Positions 1 through 6,994 of a DNA stretch of 8,510 nt are shown here, piece after piece. Numbering within the stretch: position 1 is the stretch's first letter; each line of letters begins with the position of its first letter. Origin of the DNA: an uncultured Bacteroidales bacterium (lineage in GTDB: Bacteria > Bacteroidota > Bacteroidia > Bacteroidales > P3); contig CAMWTX010000058.1 in the NCBI GenBank assembly GCA_947177315.1, forward strand, positions 1 to 8,510. The letters run 5' to 3'. Both the position numbers and the translations under genes were made by a program. The notes beneath the pieces were generated by a model, which saw nothing but the letters and a program-made list of their open reading frames with translations, was not told the DNA's origin and searched no databases.

Positions 1-1
1 T

Positions 2-1135
2 TTAAAACAACACCTGCCCCACATACGTCATTTCGTTATAATTCGCCAGATAGAACAGGGCGGGCAGGGCCGCCGCGAACAGCAAGGCCGGCAGGGCTAC
101 GGTGGCGTTGATCCAGACGCTTTTCTGAAACTTGCGCAGGAGGGACACGACCAGAAAAACCAAAAAGGGAATGATCGGGGCAAGGTAAACCGCCAGTTTG
201 CCGCTCACTGCCGAAAGCATCACGAAAGTGGTCAGAACGGTGATGCTCCAGAAATGTTCGGTGTCGGAGGTGAAGCGGCGCTTGGCCAGGGCCGCCAGCC
301 ATACGCCGATTAACAGCAGGCTGTACGGAGCCAGGCAGGGCCATATCTGTACAAGGTAGTAGTAAAACGGCTTCTTGTGGTGGAAGGCGTTCACGGCGCG
401 GTCGCGGGTCTGATGGAAGAGCAGGTTGTCGAGGTATTCGGTTCCGCCCTCCAGATACACCATCAGGAACCAAAGTCCGCACAGGAGCAGCAGAACCGCC
501 CACACCCGGGCGTTCCAATAGCGGAAGAAAGTGCGCCCTTCGCGTTTGAAAAGCAGGAATACCAAGGGACAGAACAAAGGCATGAGGATGCCAACCGGCC
601 CTTTGGTAAAGACGGCCAGGAACACCCACAGGCCGAACAGCAGGCTCTGTTTCTTATGGTTTCCCCTACCCTGGTACATGCGGAAAAAGGTGCGCAGGGC
701 AAGCAGGATAAAGAGGCACATGAGCGTGTCCATGCGCACAAAGATGTTCAATCCCAGGAACATGCCGCATGTGATGAGCATCAGCTGCGAAGTGAGCCGC
801 CATTCCTTTTCGGGCAAGGTGCAGTCGGCGATGATCCAGTTGCGCATGATACGCATGATGAGCAGTGCCGGAACCAGGGAGAACAGCCCGATGAACCACA
901 TGTAGTGCGTGCCGAAAACCAGTTTTCCGAGCATCACGATCCAAAGGTAGAGCGGCGGTTTGTCGGCGTATGGCAGGCCGTTGTTGGTAAAGGTGAAGAT
1001 ATGGCCGTTGCGCAGGGCTTCGTCGGCGATGCTGAGGTAGCGCAATTCGTTGGAAATGGAAAAATCGCGGAAAACGAGGATAGGCAGAAAGGCTATCAGT
1101 ACAAGCAGGGGCAGGTATTTTTCGAGCTTTTTCAT
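2..1135 (-). CDS. ArnT-like GT-C family membrane glycosyltransferase, short form
   Basis: This is a polytopic inner-membrane protein of 377 residues. It resembles the ArnT/PMT (GT-C) enzymes that move a sugar from a polyprenyl-phosphate carrier onto an envelope acceptor on the outer face of the membrane. An N-terminal hydrophobic helix (about 7-22) precedes the first loop. That loop carries NELRY (29-33) and the ArnT-type signature YADKPPLY (56-63). A second conserved stretch, VRMDT (133-137), follows, then many hydrophobic helices to about residue 364. Two things are unusual. The first-loop acidic pair, DE in classical ArnT, reads NE here. The protein also stops just after a membrane helix, whereas classical ArnT has about 550 residues with an extra C-terminal periplasmic domain. 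The TAA stop lies at 2-4, so I cannot see whether a frameshifted remainder follows. It sits 162 bp downstream of a family-2 glycosyltransferase that could supply the lipid-linked sugar. The substrate is unknown. The family call is firm; the specific role is inferred. Confidence 0.85.
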   Translation of the reverse strand: MKKLEKYLPLLVLIAFLPILVFRDFSISNELRYLSIADEALRNGHIFTFTNNGLPYADKPPLYLWIVMLGKLVFGTHYMWFIGLFSLVPALLIMRIMRNWIIADCTLPEKEWRLTSQLMLITCGMFLGLNIFVRMDTLMCLFILLALRTFFRMYQGRGNHKKQSLLFGLWVFLAVFTKGPVGILMPLFCPLVFLLFKREGRTFFRYWNARVWAVLLLLCGLWFLMVYLEGGTEYLDNLLFHQTRDRAVNAFHHKKPFYYYLVQIWPCLAPYSLLLIGVWLAALAKRRFTSDTEHFWSITVLTTFVMLSAVSGKLAVYLAPIIPFLVFLVVSLLRKFQKSVWINATVALPALLFAAALPALFYLANYNEMTYVGQVLF

Positions 1136-1175
1136 TTCCGGACAAGGGATTGGCTTATTTCAGATTTATTTCATA

Positions 1176-1241
1176 GACCTTTTCTCGCCATGGCATAATC
1201 CAAGCAAGCTTGGCTTCTGCTCATGGCTTAACGAAAACGTT
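1176..1241. repeat. 66-bp hairpin repeat, copy 1 (77-bp period)
   Basis: This is the first of two direct copies; the second starts exactly 77 bp on. Over 66 bases the copies differ at three positions: 1198 (A, versus G in copy 2), 1208 (G versus A) and 1215 (T versus C). The unit folds on itself. GCCATG (1187-1192) pairs with CATGGC (1222-1227), GCA (1193-1195) with TGC (1218-1220), and CCAAG (1200-1204) with CTTGG (1209-1213) around a four-base loop. Positions 1198 and 1215 face each other as A:T here and as G:C in copy 2. A 12-bp linker (1241-1252) between the copies contains GGTT-TTC-AACC, which can also pair. Confidence 0.9.
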
Positions 1242-1252
1242 GGTTTTCAACC

Positions 1253-1318
1253 GACCTTTTCTCGCCATGGCATAGTCCAAGCAAACTTGGCCTCTGCTCA
1301 TGGCTTAACGAAAACGTT
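1253..1318. repeat. 66-bp hairpin repeat, copy 2, overlapping the 3' end of the upstream gene
   Basis: This is the second copy of the element. Its predicted stem pairs 1264-1269 with 1299-1304, 1270-1272 with 1295-1297 (base 1298 bulged), 1274-1275 with 1292-1293, and 1277-1281 with 1286-1290, leaving loop 1282-1285. TTTTC (1257-1261) can also pair with GAAAA (1310-1314), and AC (1254-1255) with GT (1316-1317). Nearly the whole unit is therefore one imperfect inverted repeat. The left-hand 45 bases are intergenic. Bases 1298-1318 are inside the glycosyltransferase gene and supply its stop codon and last six residues. This looks like a REP- or MITE-type dispersed element; one window cannot show dispersal. 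Confidence 0.9.
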
Positions 1319-2041
1319 TGTGTCGTTAACGCGGTAGTTGATGTAGTTGCGGCGCATCCAGTGCAGGGCCATGCAGTCCAGGAAAGGCCCCACGAGGCGG
1401 TTCCACACGCTGTATTTGGAAACCCCGGCGATACGCGCGTAAGAAGGCACGTGAATCTGTTTGGCCGTGCCGCCGTCCTGCAGCAGTATCAAGGCCTGGA
1501 TAAAGCGGTGCATGCCGGTAAAGAAAGGCATCCGCTTGGCGTTTTCGGTGCGGATGACCTTGAGCGGACAGCCGGTATCGACCGCCCCGTCGTGTGTGAT
1601 GGAGCGGCGGAAAGCGTTGCCGATTTTCGATTGTATTTTCTTGGACCACGTGTCCTGGCGGTTCATGCGGATGCCCGCCACCAGCGTGTATTCCTTGCGG
1701 TGTTCCAGCAAGGTGTTGAAGTCTTCGGGCAGGGTCTGCAAATCGGCGTCGATATAGCCGAGGTATTCCGATTGCGCGTAGTCAAAGCCGGCCTTGAGCG
1801 CGGCGCTTTTCTTGGCGTTGACCGGATAGGAGAGATAGAAGAAATCGGGGTTCTTGGCGCAAAGCTCCTTGATGAGAGGCAGACTGTTGTCGGACGAGCC
1901 GTCGTTGACGAACAGCACGCAGGATTTGCAGACGGCACGGGGCAGGTATTCGGCCAGTTTCTCGCCCAGGGCGGGAATGCAGTCCTGTTCGTTATAGACG
2001 GGAACGATAATCGTAAACTCGTAGTCGGCGGTGCGGTTCAT
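1298..2041 (-). CDS. Family-2 glycosyltransferase, dolichol-phosphate-mannose synthase/ArnC-like
   Basis: This is a 247-residue GT-A fold enzyme of family GT2. Such enzymes normally use a nucleotide sugar at the cytoplasmic face of the membrane to load a polyprenyl phosphate. The N-terminus shows the usual beta strand TIIVPVYNE (10-18), then NDGSSD (46-51), the metal-binding DADLQ (98-102), DTGCPLK (155-161) and GMHRF (176-180). AGVSKYSVWNR (205-215) is typical of the DPM1/ArnC branch. It lacks the paired C-terminal membrane helices of GtrB/ArnC-type proteins, so it is probably soluble or peripheral. The ATG at 2039-2041 follows a TACCTTTG promoter element. The next gene on the strand is the ArnT-like transferase, a natural partner that would use the lipid-linked sugar. 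The last six residues and the stop codon come from a repeat element. The sugar is not predictable. Confidence 0.9.
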   Translation of the reverse strand: MNRTADYEFTIIVPVYNEQDCIPALGEKLAEYLPRAVCKSCVLFVNDGSSDNSLPLIKELCAKNPDFFYLSYPVNAKKSAALKAGFDYAQSEYLGYIDADLQTLPEDFNTLLEHRKEYTLVAGIRMNRQDTWSKKIQSKIGNAFRRSITHDGAVDTGCPLKVIRTENAKRMPFFTGMHRFIQALILLQDGGTAKQIHVPSYARIAGVSKYSVWNRLVGPFLDCMALHWMRRNYINYRVNDTNVFVKP

Positions 2042-2070
2042 GGTGTAAGCTTATAATATCTTTGGGGCGG

Positions 2071-2078
2071 CAAAGGTA
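2071..2078 (-). promoter_or_regulatory. Probable -7 element of the GT2 gene promoter
   Basis: TACCTTTG on the minus strand fits the Bacteroidota -7 consensus TAnnTTTG exactly and lies 30 bp upstream of the glycosyltransferase start. I see no good TTTG -33 element at the expected 19-21 bp spacing, so this rests on one box. Confidence 0.5.
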
Positions 2079-2090
2079 AGGATAAGAATC

Positions 2091-2121
2091 TTTTCCGCCA
2101 CATCGAATTTTAATACTTTTG
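2091..2121 (+). promoter_or_regulatory. Probable mutS2 promoter
   Basis: TACTTTTG at 2114-2121 matches the Bacteroidota -7 consensus TAnnTTTG. A T-rich TTTT at 2091-2094, 19 bp upstream, approximates the -33 TTTG. The mutS2 ATG lies 25 bp downstream of the -7 box. The divergent GT2 promoter lies just upstream, so the two share a 105-bp intergenic region and could interfere with or be co-regulated by each other. Confidence 0.55.
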
Positions 2122-2146
2122 CGCCGTTGAATGTTAACAGCCGCTT

Positions 2147-4576
2147 ATGCTCAGCCCCAAGAACTTTGTCCGTAAGATAGGTTTCGATTCCATCGCCGAA
2201 TCGTTGCAGGGGCTCTGCATCACGCAGGAAGCCGCCGATCTGGCGGGCAAGCTGCGCCCTATCGAGGGTTTCGACAAACTGATGCTCTTCCTGCACCAGA
2301 CCGCCGAGTTCAAACGGGTGCTGGATCTGGAAAAGCCCTTCCCTTCGCAGGACTACTACCCGATGGGCGAGGAGCTGGCGCGTCTGCGGATTGAAGGCAG
2401 CTACATTACCCTGCAGGGTCTGCAGCGGTTCCGGGCTTCGTACAAGACCCTGGGCGAAATCAAGGATTATCTTTCGAAACTGGACGCGGAGATTTATCCG
2501 CATTTATTAGAATTTTCCGCGTTTTTGGAGATAGACGGGAACATCCTTCCCGAAACGGACCGTATCCTGACCCAGACGGGCGAGATTCGCGACAACGCCT
2601 CCGAAAACCTTTTGCGTATCCGCAACCTCATACGCCGCAAGTCTTCGCAGACGCAAACCTATATCGGGCGTTACATGAGCGCCGCCAAGCAACAGGGCTG
2701 GGTGGAGGAAAACGCCGAAGTGACGGTGCGCAACGAACGTCTGGTGATACCCGTGGGGGCGGCCTACAAGAAGAGCATGCGCGGCTTTATCCACGATGTT
2801 TCCGCCACGGGGCAGACGGTCTTTATGGAACCGGAGGAAATCTTTAACCTCAACAACGAGATTGTGGAGCTCCGGAACGAGGAAAGGCTCGAAATCATCT
2901 CGATTCTGAAGCGTTTCAGCGATTTTTTGCGGCCTAAATCCGACAGCCTGCGGCGCGCCTACCGTTTTCTTACCGCCGTGGATTTTCTGCGGGCCAAGGC
3001 GCTTCTGGCGCAGCTGTTGCAGGGCAGGCTGCCCGTGGTGAGGAACGAACCCTGCCTTCAATGGCAGAAAGCCATGCATCCGCTGCTCTACCTTTCGCTC
3101 AGGAAACAGGGCGAAGAGCAAAGGATTGTACCCCTGGACATCCACCTGGAGGCGGGAGAACGCATCGTGATTATCTCCGGTCCCAACGCGGGCGGAAAAT
3201 CGGTCTGCCTCAAGACGGTGGGACTGCTGCAATACATGCTGCAATGCGGCCTGCTGATTCCGGTAAACGAAGACTCCCAGGCCGGTTTCTTCAAGAACAT
3301 CTTTGTGGATATAGGCGACGAGCAGTCTATCGAGAACGATCTCTCCACCTACAGTTCCCACCTGACCAACATGAAATTCTGGGTGGAACACGCCGATTCC
3401 TCCACCCTATTCCTCTGCGACGAATTGGGCGGGGGAACCGAACCCAATGTGGGCGGCGCCATCGCCGAAGCCTTGATAGAAACGCTGCTGCGCAAAGGTG
3501 CCTACGGTATCGTGACCACGCACTACACCAACCTCAAGCTGATGGCCAAACGGCATCCGGGCATCGTCAACGGCGCCATGCTCTTTGACCAGGAAGCCTT
3601 GCGGCCACTCTACGTGTTTCAGAAAGGGCTACCGGGCAGTTCTTTCGCCTTTGAAATCGCGCGCAAGATAGGCCTGCCCGAAACCCTGCTGGCCTCGGCA
3701 TCCAAAAAGGCGGGGCGGCAGCAGATGCACTTTGAGCAGGAACTGCAGCAAATCGAAGTGCAGAAGCACGAAATAACGCGCAAACAGCAGCAGATAGACA
3801 TTGCCGACAACCTGCTCTCCGAAACGGTAAAGAAATACACGGCGCTGCTCTCCGACTTGGAAGCCAACAAAGCCGACTTGATGCGCCGTGCCAAGGAAGA
3901 AGCCAAAACTTTGGTAAAGAACGCCAACGCGGAAATAGAGCGCGTGATCAGGGAAATCCGCGAGGCGCAGGCCGAAAAGGAAGCCACCGCGAAACTGCGG
4001 CGGGAACTGCGCCAAAAGGTGGAGGATGAGGTAACCCGTCAGGAAGAAAAACCGCGCAAAACAACGGAAAAAAGCCCTAAAACACCCCGGAAAACCGAAT
4101 CCGCGCCGATGCCGCTCCAAGAGGGCGCTTTCGTGCGGATGGACGGCACGGGAAGCGTGGCGCAGATTGAGAAAATCAAGGGGGATTCGGCACGAGTCAA
4201 CTTCGACTTCATGCACATGCAGGTGCCTCTCTCACGCCTGGTGCCGCTCAGCAAGGCCGAAGCGGAACAATATGTAAGGAACCTGCCCAAATCGCAGGTG
4301 AGCGTGCAGGGCCTCAACAGCGGCGGGGCGAATTTCAAGCCCTATGCCGACATACGGGGCATGCGGGCGGACGAGGCTTTGGCAGCAGTGGGAAAACTTT
4401 TGGACGAAGCCCTGCTGTACGGGCACAAGCATGTGGAGATACTGCACGGAAAGGGCAACGGCGTGTTGCGCCAGCTTACCCGCGCCACGGCCGCCAAGAA
4501 TCCGCATGTGGTTTCCTACGCCGACCAAAGCGAGGAATTCGGCGGCACGGGCATCACGTTGATAGAATTAGGCTGA
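2147..4576 (+). CDS. mutS2: MutS2 family ATPase with C-terminal Smr endonuclease domain
   Basis: This is a full-length 809-residue MutS2 paralogue, a cytoplasmic homodimeric clamp ATPase. Unlike MutS it is not a mismatch-repair protein. In family members it has been linked to suppressing recombination and to sensing or splitting collided ribosomes. The MutS core and clamp regions occupy roughly residues 1-330. The ABC-type ATPase has Walker A GPNAGGKS (345-352), the signature stretch DIGDEQ...STYSSH (388-405), Walker B LFLCDE (421-426) and the H-loop TTHY (457-460). A charged helical, coiled-coil region runs from about 515 to 635. A Lys/Pro-rich linker (about 634-657) and a small beta domain (about 658-700) follow. 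The C-terminal Smr domain (about 733-808) keeps DIRGMR (735-740) and HGKGNG (767-772), so its nuclease motifs look intact. The ATG at 2147 fits the promoter at 2114-2121. The stop is immediately followed by a repeat. I see no damage. Confidence 0.97.
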   Translation: MLSPKNFVRKIGFDSIAESLQGLCITQEAADLAGKLRPIEGFDKLMLFLHQTAEFKRVLDLEKPFPSQDYYPMGEELARLRIEGSYITLQGLQRFRASYKTLGEIKDYLSKLDAEIYPHLLEFSAFLEIDGNILPETDRILTQTGEIRDNASENLLRIRNLIRRKSSQTQTYIGRYMSAAKQQGWVEENAEVTVRNERLVIPVGAAYKKSMRGFIHDVSATGQTVFMEPEEIFNLNNEIVELRNEERLEIISILKRFSDFLRPKSDSLRRAYRFLTAVDFLRAKALLAQLLQGRLPVVRNEPCLQWQKAMHPLLYLSLRKQGEEQRIVPLDIHLEAGERIVIISGPNAGGKSVCLKTVGLLQYMLQCGLLIPVNEDSQAGFFKNIFVDIGDEQSIENDLSTYSSHLTNMKFWVEHADSSTLFLCDELGGGTEPNVGGAIAEALIETLLRKGAYGIVTTHYTNLKLMAKRHPGIVNGAMLFDQEALRPLYVFQKGLPGSSFAFEIARKIGLPETLLASASKKAGRQQMHFEQELQQIEVQKHEITRKQQQIDIADNLLSETVKKYTALLSDLEANKADLMRRAKEEAKTLVKNANAEIERVIREIREAQAEKEATAKLRRELRQKVEDEVTRQEEKPRKTTEKSPKTPRKTESAPMPLQEGAFVRMDGTGSVAQIEKIKGDSARVNFDFMHMQVPLSRLVPLSKAEAEQYVRNLPKSQVSVQGLNSGGANFKPYADIRGMRADEALAAVGKLLDEALLYGHKHVEILHGKGNGVLRQLTRATAAKNPHVVSYADQSEEFGGTGITLIELG

Positions 4577-4629
4577 GCCAGAGGGAGCGTACTTGAGGTA
4601 CGTGACCGAAGTGCGAATCCCGAAGATAA
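4575..4629. repeat. 54/55-bp hairpin repeat, copy A, abutting the mutS2 stop
   Basis: This is the first of two direct copies (the second at 4692-4745, offset 117 bp), sharing the framework GAGCC-GAGGGAGCGTACT...GTACGTGACCGAAG-GCGA-TCCCGAAGATAA. It begins inside the TGA stop codon of mutS2. CGTAC at 4588-4592 pairs with GTACG at 4598-4602 around TTGAG. GGGA...TCCC can form an outer stem. No T-run follows on either strand, so it is not a textbook intrinsic terminator, although a role in ending or stabilising the two convergent transcripts is plausible. Confidence 0.85.
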
Positions 4630-4672
4630 AACAAACCTCAGGCCAGCGTGAATGCCGGAATAGAAGGGGTAA

Positions 4673-4685
4673 GATGCGACGCATC
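4673..4685. repeat. 13-base palindrome GATGCGACGCATC
   Basis: This is a perfect odd-length palindrome in the 62-bp spacer between the two 54/55-bp repeat copies, midway between the convergent mutS2 and hflX genes. It can form a hairpin with a five-base stem and a three-base loop, a hyphenated symmetry that reads the same on both strands. No poly-T tract follows. It may be part of a bidirectional 3'-end structure or of a larger composite repeat. The function is not established. Confidence 0.6.
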
Positions 4686-4691
4686 GAGGGG

Positions 4692-4745
4692 GAGCCGGAG
4701 GGAGCGTACTCAAGTACGTGACCGAAGCGCGAGTCCCGAAGATAA
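4692..4745. repeat. 54/55-bp hairpin repeat, copy B
   Basis: This is the second direct copy, ending 16 bp short of the hflX stop codon. It differs from copy A by an A-to-G change near its left end (4697), by a rearranged hairpin loop (TCAA versus TTGAG) and by two changes, C4728 and G4733, where copy A has T and A. Those two positions flank GCGA and could pair with each other in both copies. The main stem is CGTAC (4705-4709) with GTACG (4714-4718). The hexamer CCGAAG occurs twice inside the unit, at 4722-4727 and 4736-4741. Confidence 0.85.
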
Positions 4746-4761
4746 GGAAGCAGATTGCCCC

Positions 4762-5976
4762 TTATATTTCGGCATTATTATAGTCGTCGTAGAGCAGCTT
4801 GTCGTAGGGGTACCGCGTCAGATGCACCCGCTTCACTTCTTCGTAAAGCATCTGCTTGAACGCCTCCACATTCTTTTTCTGAACCGCCGATACAAAGATG
4901 CAGGGCGCGTTTTCCTTGGCGTACCACATCTGCTGCAGATCCTCCAGACTGTAGTTGCGCTTGGTGACGGGGCTCAGGTCGTCGGGGTCTTTCTCCTCGT
5001 AGGTATAGGCATCCACCTTGTTGAACACCACGATGGTCTTCTTGTCCGCCGCACCGATTTCGGCCAGGGTCTGCCGCACGATTTCCATCTGTTCCTCGAA
5101 TTCGGGATGCGAAACATCCACCACATGGAGCAGGATATCGCTTTCCCGAACCTCGTCGAGCGTGGATTTGAACGATTCCACCAGGCTGTGGGGCAGCTTG
5201 CGGATAAATCCCACCGTATCGGACAGCAGGAACGGCAGGTTGCCGATAACCACCTTGCGCACCGTGGTGTCGAGGGTGGCGAACAACTTGTTTTCCGCCA
5301 GCACCTCCGATTTGCCCACCAAGTTCATGATGGTTGACTTGCCCACATTGGTATAGCCCACCAGCGCCACACGCACCATGCTCACGCGGTTTTTGCGCTG
5401 CAACACTTTCTGTTTGTCGATTTCGGCGAGCTTGCTCTTGAGCAGCGTTATCTTGTCGTGGATAACCCTTCGGTCGGTCTCGATTTCCTTTTCGCCCGGG
5501 CCGCGCATACCCACCCCGCCGCGCTGTTTGCTCAAGTGCGTCCACATGCCCGTAAGACGCGGCAACAGATACTGATACTGCGCCAGCTCCACCTGCGTAC
5601 GCGCATGGGCGGTGCGGGCGTGCTTGGCAAAAATGTCGAGGATCAGCGTGGTGCGGTCAAGCACCTTGCATTTGAGTTCCTTTTCCAGGTTGCGCGACTG
5701 GGCGGGGCTTAGCTCGTCGTCGAACACCACCATGTCTATCTTCTCCGCCTCCACGTAGGTCTTCACCTCCGAGAGCTTGCCCGAACCGATGTAGAACTTG
5801 CCGTTGGGCAGATCCAAGCGTTGCATGAACACCTTTTCGGTCTTGGCCCCGGCGGTATCCACCAAAAAAGAAAGTTCCTTGAGGTATTCGGTCTCTTTCT
5901 CCACCGTGGTGCCCCCCGTGGCGATGCCCACCAGAACGGCCCGTTCCTGTATTTTCTTAGTTTCGATGTACGCCAT
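4762..5976 (-). CDS. hflX: GTPase HflX
   Basis: This is a 404-residue HflX, a translation-factor-related (TRAFAC) GTPase that binds the 50S subunit and splits stalled 70S ribosomes, notably under heat stress. The N-terminal nucleotide-binding region and helical arm (about 1-195) include GSGK (64-67), DELSPAQ.RNLE (87-98) and the family signature RGPGEKEIETDRR (158-170). The G domain follows: G1 GYTNVGKS (207-214), G2 around TTVR (237-240), G3 DTVGF (253-257), G4 NKVD (319-322) and G5 SA (363-364). After the G domain only a short C-terminal tail remains, as in other Bacteroidota members. The ATG at 5974-5976 overlaps the trpS TAA by one base (TAATG), which implies translational coupling. It converges on mutS2. 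Both families act on stalled ribosomes, but the convergent layout does not imply co-regulation. Confidence 0.97.
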   Translation of the reverse strand: MAYIETKKIQERAVLVGIATGGTTVEKETEYLKELSFLVDTAGAKTEKVFMQRLDLPNGKFYIGSGKLSEVKTYVEAEKIDMVVFDDELSPAQSRNLEKELKCKVLDRTTLILDIFAKHARTAHARTQVELAQYQYLLPRLTGMWTHLSKQRGGVGMRGPGEKEIETDRRVIHDKITLLKSKLAEIDKQKVLQRKNRVSMVRVALVGYTNVGKSTIMNLVGKSEVLAENKLFATLDTTVRKVVIGNLPFLLSDTVGFIRKLPHSLVESFKSTLDEVRESDILLHVVDVSHPEFEEQMEIVRQTLAEIGAADKKTIVVFNKVDAYTYEEKDPDDLSPVTKRNYSLEDLQQMWYAKENAPCIFVSAVQKKNVEAFKQMLYEEVKRVHLTRYPYDKLLYDDYNNAEI

Positions 5977-6965
5977 TAGAAACCGATAATCTTACGCACT
6001 TCCGAAACGGTCTTGCGCGCGCTTTCCCGCGCCTTTTCCTCACCCGTTTTGCGAACCTTTTCCAGATAGGCGTCGTCGGCAAGGATTTCCTTGATTCTCT
6101 CGCGGTACGGCGCCACAAAACGAATCGTGTCCTCCGCCAGCTGCTTCTTGAGATCGCCGTAACGGATCGAACAGTTGTTGTAGGCGGCGTTAAAGGTATC
6201 GTAAACCTCCGGAGAACAGAGCACACTCACCAACTGGAACAGGTTGGCGATTACCTCCGGCTTTTCCTGGTTCATCTCCACCGGACCCGAATCGGTGGTG
6301 GCGCGCATGATTTTCTTGCGGATCACCTCGTCTTCGTCGGTCAGGAAAACGGCATTGTTGCCGCTCTCGCTCTTGCCCATCTTGCCGCTGCCGTCCAGAC
6401 CGGGAATCTTAACGAGGTTGTTGCCGAAATTAAACGCCTGCGGCTGCCCGAAATACTCCGTGCCGTACATGTGGTTGAACCGCTGGGCAAACACGCGCGT
6501 CATTTCCAGATGCTGCTCCTGGTCTTTGCCCACCGGCACGAAATCGGCCTTGTGAATCAGGATGTCCGCCGCCATGAGCGAAGGATAGGTCAACAGCCCC
6601 GCGTTCACGTTGTCGGGGTTCTGCCGCGCCTTGTCCTTGAAAGAGGTGCAGCGTTCCAACTCGCCCAGATAGGCGTTCATGTTCAGGAACAGGTAGAGCT
6701 CGGCGGTTTCCGGCACATCGCTCTGGGCGTAGATGGCCACTTTCTCAGGGTCGATGCCGCAGGCGATATAGGTGGCCAGGATGTCCTTGACGTTCTGCCG
6801 CAGGTGTTCCGGATGCGGATGCGTGGTGAGGCTATGGTAGTCGGCAATGAAAAAATAGCAGTTGTACTCGTCCTGCATGCGGATAAAGTTGCGCAACGCG
6901 CCGAAATAGTTTCCCAAATGCAGGTTCCCCGTGGGGCGGATGCCGCTTACGACAATCTTCTTCAT
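5976..6965 (-). CDS. trpS: Tryptophanyl-tRNA synthetase
   Basis: This is a class I aminoacyl-tRNA synthetase that charges tRNA(Trp) with tryptophan in the cytoplasm. From the ATG at 6963-6965 it has 329 residues, the normal size for bacterial TrpRS. The HIGH motif reads HLGN (16-19) within PTGNLHLGNYFGA. The KMSKS motif reads KMGKS (195-199). GKDQEQHLE (147-155) and the tryptophan/ATP-site region around DYHS (42-45) are also present. A GTG at 6995 would add ten residues, but that base falls inside the predicted -7 promoter box. The ATG is preceded by the purine-rich AGAGAAGAG, so I place the start at 6965. tatD ends 61 bp upstream, and hflX overlaps the stop by one base. No T-box or tryptophan-rich leader is visible. 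Confidence 0.97.
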   Translation of the reverse strand: MKKIVVSGIRPTGNLHLGNYFGALRNFIRMQDEYNCYFFIADYHSLTTHPHPEHLRQNVKDILATYIACGIDPEKVAIYAQSDVPETAELYLFLNMNAYLGELERCTSFKDKARQNPDNVNAGLLTYPSLMAADILIHKADFVPVGKDQEQHLEMTRVFAQRFNHMYGTEYFGQPQAFNFGNNLVKIPGLDGSGKMGKSESGNNAVFLTDEDEVIRKKIMRATTDSGPVEMNQEKPEVIANLFQLVSVLCSPEVYDTFNAAYNNCSIRYGDLKKQLAEDTIRFVAPYRERIKEILADDAYLEKVRKTGEEKARESARKTVSEVRKIIGF

Positions 6966-6994
6966 CTCTTCTCTTTTAGGGCGGTTAAAGGCCA

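Noticed and set aside
1161..1168. Promoter for the ArnT-like gene (TAAATCTG, minus strand)
   Set aside because: It is one mismatch from TAnnTTTG, has no -33 partner, and lies in a gap within a probable co-transcribed pair. Too weak to annotate.
377..1198. 273-codon plus-strand open frame opposite the ArnT-like gene
   Set aside because: Its product is Gln/His/Glu-rich and matches no fold I know. It is the antisense of a gene with clear GT-C motifs, and long antisense frames are expected at this GC content.
1176..1318. CRISPR array
   Set aside because: There are only two units, 66 bp each, separated by a 12-bp linker, and they run into a coding sequence. That is wrong for CRISPR in unit size, spacer size and number.
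1361..2056. 231-codon plus-strand open frame opposite the GT2 gene
   Set aside because: The opposite strand has all the GT2 motifs in order. This frame gives a low-information sequence with no recognisable domain.
2507..3391. 294-codon minus-strand open frame inside mutS2
   Set aside because: It lies antisense to the conserved MutS2 core and ATPase, with no domain, promoter or start signal of its own.
4577..4761. Intrinsic terminators for mutS2 and hflX
   Set aside because: Hairpins are present, but no T-run follows them on either strand. I annotated them as repeats with only a possible role in 3'-end formation.
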